Source: Crossiella sp. CA-258035 (lineage in GTDB: Bacteria; Actinomycetota; Actinomycetes; Mycobacteriales; Pseudonocardiaceae). From it: a stretch of DNA of 64,000 bases. The stretch spans positions 6,170,001 to 6,234,000 of the forward strand of contig NZ_CP116413.1 of assembly GCF_030064675.1 (NCBI RefSeq), read 5' to 3'. Both the position numbers and the translations under genes were made by a program. A model generated the notes under the pieces. The model was not told where the DNA came from. It did no database searches and saw only the letters and a list, made by a program, of their open reading frames with translations. Of this stretch, positions 57,029 to 63,418 are shown in pieces. How positions within the stretch are numbered: the first letter of the stretch is position 1; each line of letters starts with the position of its first letter.

Positions 57029-58255
57029 ATGAGTGAGAACAACCGCGGCTTCTCCGCGACCGGACTGCGCCGGATCCGCGAGGTGCTGACCCGGCACGTC
57101 GACTCCGGCAAGATCCCCGGCCTGGTCGCCCTGGTCAGCCGCGGCGGCGAGGCGCACGTCGAGGCGATCGGCACCATGCGCCACGACGGTGGCGCGCCGA
57201 TGCGCCGGGACACCATCTTCCGGATGGCCTCGACCTCCAAGCCGCTGGCCGCCGCCGCGGCGATGGTCCTGCTCGACGAGTGCCGGCTGCGACTGGAGGA
57301 CCCGGTCGAGCGGTGGCTGCCCGAGCTCGCCGACCGGCGGGTGCTCAAGCAGATCGACAGCCCGCTGGAGGACACCGTGCCCGCGCTGCGGCCGATCACC
57401 GTGCGGGACGTGCTGACCTGCACCTTCGGGCTCGCCATGGATCTGACCCAGCCGGAGCTGCCGATCCAGGCCAAGCTCCAGGAGCTGGGGCTCACCGGCC
57501 ACACCGGGCCGCTGCCCGAGACCGATGAGTGGCTGCGCCGCCTCGGCACGCTGCCGCTGATGTACCAGCCGGGCGAGCGGTGGGGCTACCACATCGGCTC
57601 CGACCTGCTCGGCGTGCTCGTCGCGCGGGTCACCGGCCAGTCCCACGAGTCGTTCCTGCGCGAGCGCGTGCTCGACCCGCTTGGCATGCGGGACACCGGG
57701 TTCCACGTGCCGGCGAGCAAGATCGACCGCCTGCCGCCCAGCTACGCCCCGCACCCGGAGACCGGCGAGTTCCTGGTCTGGGACGAGGCGGCCACCGGCA
57801 GGTACAGCCAGCCGCCCGCGTTCCAGTCCGGCGGTGGCGGGATGGTCTCCACGGTCGACGACTACCACGCCTACTTCCGGATGCTGCTCAACCACGGCCA
57901 GCACCGGGGCGAGCGGATCCTGTCCAGGGCCGCCGTCGAGCTGATGACCACCAACCGCCTCACGCCGGAGCAGAAGGCGGCCAGGGACGCGCTGGGCAGG
58001 CGCACCCAGCAGGTGTCCTTCGGCCTCGGGCTGCACGGCGGCTGGGGCTTCGGCATGACGGTGCGCGTGGACCGGTCGGACTACCAGCCCCTCGGCCAGT
58101 TCGGCTGGGACGGCGGCACCGGCACCTCCACCTACGCCGACCCGGCCAACCAGGTCATCGGCATCCTGCTCACCCAGGTCGGCATGTCCACCGCGGACTC
58201 GCCCCGGCTCATCCACGACTTCTGGACCACGGTGTACCAGGCCGTCAACGAGTGA
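57029..58255 (+). CDS. Serine hydrolase of the beta-lactamase/PBP4* family
   Basis: A 408-aa class C beta-lactamase-like hydrolase. S68-T-S-K71 (FRMASTSKPLAA) is the SxxK motif with the nucleophile Ser, and RWGYHIGSDLLGVLVA holds the Tyr motif; FGWDGGTGTS near the end is in the place of KTG. It has no signal peptide, so a cytoplasmic esterase or amidase is more likely than a true beta-lactamase. ATG 57029 is preferred to GTG 57026 for spacing to AAGGGAG. The divergent HTH regulator is the likely controller. Its 3' end is overlapped by a truncated antisense ORF. Confidence 0.88.
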   Translation: MSENNRGFSATGLRRIREVLTRHVDSGKIPGLVALVSRGGEAHVEAIGTMRHDGGAPMRRDTIFRMASTSKPLAAAAAMVLLDECRLRLEDPVERWLPELADRRVLKQIDSPLEDTVPALRPITVRDVLTCTFGLAMDLTQPELPIQAKLQELGLTGHTGPLPETDEWLRRLGTLPLMYQPGERWGYHIGSDLLGVLVARVTGQSHESFLRERVLDPLGMRDTGFHVPASKIDRLPPSYAPHPETGEFLVWDEAATGRYSQPPAFQSGGGGMVSTVDDYHAYFRMLLNHGQHRGERILSRAAVELMTTNRLTPEQKAARDALGRRTQQVSFGLGLHGGWGFGMTVRVDRSDYQPLGQFGWDGGTGTSTYADPANQVIGILLTQVGMSTADSPRLIHDFWTTVYQAVNE

Positions 58256-58257
58256 GG

Positions 58258-58422
58258 CCGGGCGACGGCGCGCCCCGGAGCCCGAGTTCCCTGGCGATCG
58301 AAGGGATCGCGGAACACCCGGGCTCCCCGGCAACCGTGCTCCCGCCGCGTCTCCGCACCCCTGGTCTGGAACGTGTGCAGGAACTGGCCGAAGTCGGCTA
58401 CCGCGGCAACGGTGACAATCAT
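58258..58422 (-). pseudogene. Truncated ABM/cyclase-like gene start
   Basis: ATG 58422 has a strong GGAGGAGAGAAC ribosome-binding site and begins MIVTVAAVADFGQFLHTFQT, then RGAETRREHGCRGARVFRDP, much like the first half of small antibiotic-biosynthesis-monooxygenase (ABM) or cyclase-like proteins of about 95 aa. After FRDPFDR the expected W-D strand is lost and the frame runs as Arg/Gly/Pro-rich residues antisense to the beta-lactamase-like gene, stopping at 58132. The 3' half has thus been deleted or replaced. It is probably non-functional, but the intact site means it may still be translated. Confidence 0.5.
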
Positions 58423-58509
58423 GTTCTCTCCTCCGGCACGGTTGGTGGTCGAGGTGTCAGGTGTAGGTTGCTGGCTCCAGCGCGCTGGAGGACAAGGGGG
58501 AGGAAACCC

Positions 58510-58854
58510 GTGAGCACCACGACGCCACCGGTCCGCCGCTTCACCCCGGGCGGCGAGGGCGGGCCGATCCGGTTCGGGGACCACCGGATCGTCATGACGC
58601 CCGCGGTCGAGGCCGCCGAGGGCGGGCCGCTGAGCACCTACTCGGCGTTCTTCGGAGCCGGGGAGAGCGCCGACCTGCCGGCTCCGTACGACGAGGTGTG
58701 GGTCGTGATCCGCGGCAAGATCGTGGTCGGCGAGCCGGGGCGCACGGTCAGCGGGGAGGCCGGGGACCACCTGCACGTGCCCAGGGACAGTCCGGGCACG
58801 GTCGAGGCGATCGAGGACACCGAGCTGGTCTGCGTCTCGGTGCCCGCGCACTGA
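58510..58854 (+). CDS. Cupin-domain protein, 114 aa
   Basis: A small single-domain cupin. VWVVIRGKIVVGEPGRTVSG and GDHLHVPRDSPGTVEAIEDT are the two cupin motifs. The first metal-binding block lacks the usual HxH pair (APYDEVWVV); only one His, in HLHVPRD, is seen in the second, so metal binding may be weak. The fold resembles EutQ-like cupins. GTG 58510 has GGGGGAGG seven bases upstream. It is divergent from the truncated ABM-like gene, with which it may once have formed a unit. Function unknown. Confidence 0.75.
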   Translation: MSTTTPPVRRFTPGGEGGPIRFGDHRIVMTPAVEAAEGGPLSTYSAFFGAGESADLPAPYDEVWVVIRGKIVVGEPGRTVSGEAGDHLHVPRDSPGTVEAIEDTELVCVSVPAH

Positions 58855-58957
58855 CCTCGGGACCGGCCCGACCGGTCGCAGCCGCCGCCCGGCTCGTCCC
58901 CAGACCACAACCAGGCGCGCGGCACAACCGGTGCCCCGCCGCCCAATCTCAGGTCGC

Positions 58958-59109
58958 CTCAGCTCGCCGCCAGCACCACCGCCCAACCCCGCTGCCCTCA
59001 ACCCGCCGCCAGCACCGCCAACGCCACGCCCGAGGAACCTCCGTCCCCTCAGCTCGCCGCCACGCCGCCGCCCCCCGTTCTCTCAGCTCGCCGCCAGCAC
59101 CGCCAGCGC
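58958..59109. repeat. Degenerate repeats of the TetR gene 3' end
   Basis: CTCAGCTCGCCGCCAGCACC, which on the reverse strand ends the TetR gene with its stop codon, appears at 59082 and in degenerate form at 59048, 58997 and 58958. The copies extend the end of the gene into the 228-bp gap towards the cupin gene. No gene is seen in that gap. Confidence 0.6.
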
Positions 59110-59685
59110 CAGCTCCACCCACCGCTGCGCCGTAGCCGCCCCCGGCTCCACCGCGCTCTGCACCGCCAGCCCGCGCACCAGCGCCGTCACCCCCACCGAC
59201 GCCCGCTCCGCGCGCACCGCGCCCAGCCGCCGCCCGGCCAGCTCCCGCCCGCGCAGCAGCTCAGTCAGCGCGACCCGGCTGCCCGCGCCGAACTCCACCA
59301 GCGCCTGCTCCGGCTCGTCGCTGCCCAGCACCAGGGTCAGCGCCTCCACCTCCAGCCGCAGGGCCCGCCAGCCCTGCACGGTGGAGAGGAAGTCGTGGTA
59401 GGCGCGCACGTACCTGGTCACCACCGCGGGGGCGTCCAGTTCCGGTTCGGCGGCCAGTGCCCGCGCCTCCCGCTCGACGCCGCCGGCCAGGTCGGCCAGC
59501 ACCGCGTGCAGCAGGCCCTGTTTGGAGCCGAACAGCGAGTAGATGGCGCCGATGGTCAGCCCGGCCTCGGTGGCGATGGCCTGGATGCCGACCCGGTGGT
59601 AGCCGTCGGCCAGGAACAGGTGGCGGGCCGCGGTGACCAGGGCGTGGCTGTTGCGGAGCTTGGACTCCGCTCTTCTGCCGGACAT
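59083..59685 (-). CDS. TetR-family transcriptional regulator
   Basis: A 200-aa TetR regulator. The HTH is residues 10-58 (SHALVTAARHLFLADGYHRV, then EAGLTIGAIYSLFGSKQGLL) and the remainder is the ligand/dimer domain, rich in Ala and Glu. The ATG has no Shine-Dalgarno sequence; TATCCT ends 7 nt upstream. Twin copies of ATAGCGTYRCTAT lie at 59696 and 59712 in the short gap to the divergent M14 peptidase gene, one covering this -10. Self-repression and control of the peptidase are inferred. Ligand unknown. Confidence 0.88.
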   Translation of the reverse strand: MSGRRAESKLRNSHALVTAARHLFLADGYHRVGIQAIATEAGLTIGAIYSLFGSKQGLLHAVLADLAGGVEREARALAAEPELDAPAVVTRYVRAYHDFLSTVQGWRALRLEVEALTLVLGSDEPEQALVEFGAGSRVALTELLRGRELAGRRLGAVRAERASVGVTALVRGLAVQSAVEPGAATAQRWVELALAVLAAS

Positions 59686-59692
59686 GCTCCAT

Positions 59693-59698
59693 AGGATA
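59693..59698 (-). promoter_or_regulatory. Leaderless -10 element TATCCT for TetR gene
   Basis: On the reverse strand TATCCT ends 7 nt before ATG 59685 and overlaps the first operator copy (59696-59708). Confidence 0.4.
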
Positions 59699-59724
59699 GC
59701 GTCACTATTGAATAGCGTTGCTAT
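59696..59724. promoter_or_regulatory. Twin TetR operators ATAGCGTYRCTAT
   Basis: ATAGCGTCACTAT (59696-59708) and ATAGCGTTGCTAT (59712-59724) are two copies of one 13-bp palindromic site, 16 bp apart. They fill most of the 53-bp gap between the divergent TetR and M14 peptidase genes, so a bound TetR would shut both. Confidence 0.7.
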
Positions 59725-59738
59725 CAGATGGGGTGATC

Positions 59739-61067
59739 ATGTTCGAGGGGATTCGGGCGGTGCTGGCCGGGCTGCCGGAGGTGGACCGGTATCCGACGGT
59801 GGACGAGCAGCAGGCGGAGCTGGACGAGCTGGCCGGGCGGTATCCGCAACTGGTGGCGGTGCGGCGGGTGGGCACCTCGCGGCAGGGCGAGCCGATCCGG
59901 GTGGCCTCGATCGGGGACGGGACCGCGAACGCGCTGGTGCTGGGCGGGCCACATCCGAACGAGCCGGTGGGCGGGCTGACCGTGCGCGAGCTGGGCCGGT
60001 TGCTGTGCGCGCGGCCGGAGCTGCGGGCCGGGCTGCGCTGGCACCTGGTGCCGTGCATCGACCCGGACGGGGCCCGGCTGAACGAGAGCTGGTTCGCCAG
60101 TCCCGGCGACCGGGAGGCCTATGCGCGCGGCTTCTACCGGCCGGACCTGGCCGAGCAGCCGGAGTGGACCTTCCCGCACCTGGCCGAGCACTGGTACTTC
60201 GACCGGATGCTGCCGGAGACGGTCGCGCTGTCCCGGCTGATCGACGAGCTGCGCCCGGTGGTGCAAGCCTCGCTGCACAACGCCGAGTACGGCGGACTGT
60301 TCCACTACACCACCGGCGCGAGCCCAGAGGTGGTCGCCGCGCTGGCCGCGGTGGCGGAGTGGACCGGCCTGCCGGGGCAGCACGCGGTCTGGGAGATCCC
60401 GGCCGCCAACGAGCTGGCCCCCGGCGTGCTGCGCCTGCCGCCGGTGGCCGAGCTGACCGAGGGCGCGCCCGCCGGTGAGGGCGCGTTCGGCGCGAGCAGC
60501 GCGGAGTACGCGGCACGGCACGGCACGGTCACCGTGATCACCGAGGTGCCGCTGTGGACCGATCCGCGCGCCGCCGACACCAACCCGTCCGAACAGAGCC
60601 TCGCCGAGACCCTGCACGACTGCCTGGCCGCCCTCTCGGCAGGGACCGAGGCGGTCGAGTCGGTGCTGACGGTGGCCGAGCCCGCGTTGCGCCTGGACAC
60701 CCCGCACCACCGCGGCCTGCGCGGCATGCTGAGCGCCGCCCACCGGATGCACGCGGGCTGGCAGCGGATCGCGGCAGGCCCGGACGGGGCGCGCCCGGCG
60801 ACCGTGGCCGAGGTCTGCTCCTTCCAGTCGCTGCCGCACACCATGTTGCCGCGCATGGCAGGCACCCTGCTCCGGCTGCTGGACGCCGAGCGCGCCGCGG
60901 GCAACGTGCGCCCGCCGCTGCGCGCGGCCCGGGCACGGACGGAGGAGCTGCTCACCGGGTGGCTGCGGGCGGCCGACGACCTGCCGGGCAGGCCGATCCC
61001 GTTGCGGCAGCAGGTCGCGGCGCAGCTGGGCGCGGTCCTGGCCGCGGCGGCGGTGCTCAGAAGCTGA
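59739..61067 (+). CDS. M14-family zinc carboxypeptidase-like protein
   Basis: A 442-aa protein with the zinc carboxypeptidase pattern: H72-P-N-E75 in LGGPHPNEPVGGL, H180 in VQASLHNAEYGG and a late E269 in VTVITEVPLW as general base. VGTSRQGEPIRVASIG before the zinc motif is also typical. Residues after about 300 are a helical extension without known role. It has no signal peptide, so it is cytoplasmic, perhaps a peptide or amide hydrolase. ATG 59739 is chosen for GGGG eight bases upstream. The gene is divergent from and probably controlled by TetR. Confidence 0.85.
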   Translation: MFEGIRAVLAGLPEVDRYPTVDEQQAELDELAGRYPQLVAVRRVGTSRQGEPIRVASIGDGTANALVLGGPHPNEPVGGLTVRELGRLLCARPELRAGLRWHLVPCIDPDGARLNESWFASPGDREAYARGFYRPDLAEQPEWTFPHLAEHWYFDRMLPETVALSRLIDELRPVVQASLHNAEYGGLFHYTTGASPEVVAALAAVAEWTGLPGQHAVWEIPAANELAPGVLRLPPVAELTEGAPAGEGAFGASSAEYAARHGTVTVITEVPLWTDPRAADTNPSEQSLAETLHDCLAALSAGTEAVESVLTVAEPALRLDTPHHRGLRGMLSAAHRMHAGWQRIAAGPDGARPATVAEVCSFQSLPHTMLPRMAGTLLRLLDAERAAGNVRPPLRAARARTEELLTGWLRAADDLPGRPIPLRQQVAAQLGAVLAAAAVLRS

Positions 61068-61863
61068 ACCGGTACTCGCGGAAGATGTTGCGGCAGAACG
61101 GGATCGCGTTCATGACCTGGTACAGCCGCCGGTAGGCCGGGGACGGGATCCTGGCGTACCGGGCGGTGAAGGCGACCTCTTCCAGGCAGCGCAGTCGCGG
61201 GTGCCAGCGCTCCACCTCGCGCGCGTCACGCAGGCCCCAGGCGCCCAGCGGCGAGAGCTTGGCCAGCCAGCGCGCACCGGCGTCGAAGTGCAGCTCGCCG
61301 GAGCCGAAGTGCGTCACCAGGCGCTGGAGCAGCTGCCGCACCTCGGCCTCGCCCAGGTAGGGCAGCAGGCCCTCGGCGATGACCAGCGCCGGGCGGTCGG
61401 CCGGGATGCCGGCCAGCCAGGACGGGTCGGTGACCGAGGAGCCGATCAGCCGGTAGTGCTCGCGTTCCGGGTACAGCTTGCGGCGCAGCTCGATCACCTC
61501 GGGCTGGTCCAGGTCGAACCAGTCCACTGTGGACGGCGGGACCAGCCGGAGCGCGCGGCTGTCCAGGCCGCAGCCCAGGTGCAGCACCACGGCGTCGGGG
61601 TGGCGGCGCAGGAAGTCGACGGCCCAGTCGTCGAACTGGGTGGCGCGCAGGGCGACCAGGTACTGGTTGGCCTCCGGGCGGACCCGCCGGTGCAGCTTGG
61701 CGAAGTCGTAGTCGATCCGCCGGATCGCCTCGGCGGCGTGGTGGTCGCCCAGGATCGGCCGCGGTGCGCCGCTTTCCCAGGCCCGCAGGTACAGCGTGCC
61801 GAGCAGGGTCCAGGTGACGTCGTCGTCGGCGACGCCGGTGAAGTCGAGCCGCTCCTCGCTCAT
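61057..61863 (-). CDS. LCMT/PPM-type SAM-dependent methyltransferase
   Basis: A 268-aa methyltransferase of the leucine carboxyl methyltransferase-like group. VVLHLGCGLDSRALRL is motif I, VDWFDLDQPEVIELRR gives the acidic ribose site, and PALVIAEGLLPYLGEAEVRQLL is the post-motif II block, all typical of actinobacterial O-methyltransferases linked to secondary metabolism. ATG 61863 is chosen for its ATGA overlap with the upstream GntR-TetR fusion gene, so the pair forms one operon. Its 3' end overlaps the convergent M14 gene by 11 bp. Substrate unknown. Confidence 0.87.
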   Translation of the reverse strand: MSEERLDFTGVADDDVTWTLLGTLYLRAWESGAPRPILGDHHAAEAIRRIDYDFAKLHRRVRPEANQYLVALRATQFDDWAVDFLRRHPDAVVLHLGCGLDSRALRLVPPSTVDWFDLDQPEVIELRRKLYPEREHYRLIGSSVTDPSWLAGIPADRPALVIAEGLLPYLGEAEVRQLLQRLVTHFGSGELHFDAGARWLAKLSPLGAWGLRDAREVERWHPRLRCLEEVAFTARYARIPSPAYRRLYQVMNAIPFCRNIFREYRFSF

Positions 61864-62768
61864 GCGCCCAACCGTAGCCGGGCCGCCAAGCCGTCCAGGT
61901 GCCGGGCCAGGCCGTGCTCGAACAGCCCGTCCAGGTCCTCGATCACCGCCGAGTCCATTGTGGACAAATTGGGGTAGCGGCCGGAGTTCAGGTGCGCCAT
62001 GACCTCCTGTTCCTGCTCCCGCCACCACTCGCTGCTGGTCAGCCCGGTGTCCTTGGTCGCGGCCAGCTCGGCGGAGTGCGCGAGGGCCACGCCGCGGACG
62101 TAGGCGGGCAGGGTGATCGCCTCGCGCAGGCGCTCGGTCAGGCTCAGCTTGAGCCCGGCCAGCGCGGCCAGCGTCCACTCGGTGTGCGCCATGGCCTCCG
62201 GCACCAGCCGCGGCCGGGTGATCGAGACCAGCTCGGCCAGCCAGGGGTGCGCGCGGTAGAGCGCCCACTGGGTGCGGGAGACCACGGTCAGCCGCGCCCG
62301 CCAGCCGGGCGGCGGCGGCACCGGCAGCGGGCGGCCGGCGAAGACCCGGCGCATCATCAGGTACACCAGCTCGTCCTTGCCGGCCAGGTGCCGGTACAGC
62401 GACATCGGCCCGGTGCCCAGCTCGGTGGCGAGGCGGCGCATGGACACCGCGTCCAGGCCCTCGGCGTCGGCCAGCCGGATCGCCGCGGTGGTGATCCGGA
62501 CCCTGGTCAAGCTCGGTGCGACCGCGGAGGGCCGCCGGGGCGCACCGGCGGGAGCGCGGACCACGGTGCCCGCGCCCGGATGGGTCTCGACAAGTCCTTG
62601 CTGCCGCAACAGGTCCAGCGCCTTGGCCGCGGTGGCCAGCGCGACCCCCCACTCGCGCATCACCGCGCGGGTGGACGGCACCCGGTCGCCTGGCCCCAGC
62701 CCACCTGCGGTGATCCGCGCGGCAATGGCGGCGGCGATGCGCCGGAACGGTGCTTCGACCTCGCTCAC
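61860..62768 (-). CDS. GntR-TetR fusion transcriptional regulator
   Basis: A 302-aa regulator with two DNA-binding domains in series. Residues 5-70 form a GntR winged helix (RIAAAIAARITAGGLGPGDR, then WGVALATAAKALDLLRQQGL). Residues about 85-130 form a TetR HTH (ITTAAIRLADAEGLDAVSMR, then RLATELGTGPMSLYRHLAGK), followed by a TetR_C-type ligand domain. GTG 62768 begins right at the GntR fold. A GTACTAGTAC palindrome lies 11 bp upstream. It is translationally coupled to the LCMT-type methyltransferase, which it probably controls. Ligand unknown. Confidence 0.87.
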   Translation of the reverse strand: MSEVEAPFRRIAAAIAARITAGGLGPGDRVPSTRAVMREWGVALATAAKALDLLRQQGLVETHPGAGTVVRAPAGAPRRPSAVAPSLTRVRITTAAIRLADAEGLDAVSMRRLATELGTGPMSLYRHLAGKDELVYLMMRRVFAGRPLPVPPPPGWRARLTVVSRTQWALYRAHPWLAELVSITRPRLVPEAMAHTEWTLAALAGLKLSLTERLREAITLPAYVRGVALAHSAELAATKDTGLTSSEWWREQEQEVMAHLNSGRYPNLSTMDSAVIEDLDGLFEHGLARHLDGLAARLRLGA

Positions 62769-62778
62769 GCGGCTAAGT

Positions 62779-62788
62779 GTACTAGTAC
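62779..62788. promoter_or_regulatory. Palindrome GTACTAGTAC, likely operator
   Basis: A perfect 10-bp dyad, within the wider AGTGTACTAGTACGCC, lies 11 bp before the GTG of the GntR-TetR fusion and about 75 bp before the divergent GNAT gene. Confidence 0.5.
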
Positions 62789-62862
62789 GCCCTGGTGGAG
62801 TTATCTCCCCTGTTCGCCCGATTTCGTTGCCGTGGCGTACGTGCTCTCGGCACAGTTCAGCC

Positions 62863-63417
62863 ATGGCACCGATACAGCGTACGCAAGACGCCGTCGACAT
62901 CCTGTGCGACGTCTTCCTGGAGGAGGCGCTGACGCGGTGGATGTTCCCTGCTCCGCCCGAGCAGCGGCGGGTCAGCGCGAGCAGGCTGTTCGAGCAGGCG
63001 GTGGCGGAGTCGGCGAAGGCCGGAACCCTGGACGTCTCCGGGGCGGACGCGGCCGCGGTGTGGCTGCCGGTCCCGGCTGACGCGCGGATCGCCCCGCCGC
63101 CGGAGGTCGAACTGCCCGCCCGGCTGCGGATCCTGGTGGACCTGTTGGCACAGCGGCATCCCATCGAGCAACCGCACCTGTACCTGGCGTTCCTGGGGGT
63201 GACGCCAGGCAAGCAGGGACTCGGTCTCGGCGGGGCGCTGCTGGCCGAGGGCCTGCGCCGCGCGGACACCGAGGGACTGCCCGCGTACCTGGAGGCCAGC
63301 TCGAGCCGGAACCTGCCGCTGTACGAGCGGCACGGCTTCCGGCGACTGGGGAACCCGATCGAACTGCCCGACGGCCCGAGCGTGTGGCCGATGTGGCGCG
63401 ACACCAAGGAGAACTGA
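62863..63417 (+). CDS. GNAT-family N-acetyltransferase
   Basis: A 184-aa acetyltransferase. LYLAFLGVTPGKQGLGLGGALL is the acetyl-CoA-binding core and LEASSSRNLPLYERHGFRRLG the C-terminal strand-helix, both standard for GNATs. AVDILCDVFLEEALTRWMFP at the start fits the puromycin-acetyltransferase-like subgroup. The substrate is unknown. ATG 62863 is chosen because the fold begins there; a longer reading frame is antisense to the fusion regulator. A weak CACAGT hexamer lies 6 nt upstream. The next gene starts 1 nt after its stop. Confidence 0.85.
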   Translation: MAPIQRTQDAVDILCDVFLEEALTRWMFPAPPEQRRVSASRLFEQAVAESAKAGTLDVSGADAAAVWLPVPADARIAPPPEVELPARLRILVDLLAQRHPIEQPHLYLAFLGVTPGKQGLGLGGALLAEGLRRADTEGLPAYLEASSSRNLPLYERHGFRRLGNPIELPDGPSVWPMWRDTKEN

Positions 63418-63418
63418 C

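Noticed and set aside
57029-58255. True class C beta-lactamase and antibiotic resistance gene
   Set aside because: No signal peptide and no KTG motif. Cytoplasmic esterase-like members of the family fit better.
58855-59082. Small gene in the gap between cupin and TetR
   Set aside because: Open frames here are Pro/Ala/Arg-rich products of the degenerate repeats, without start signals.
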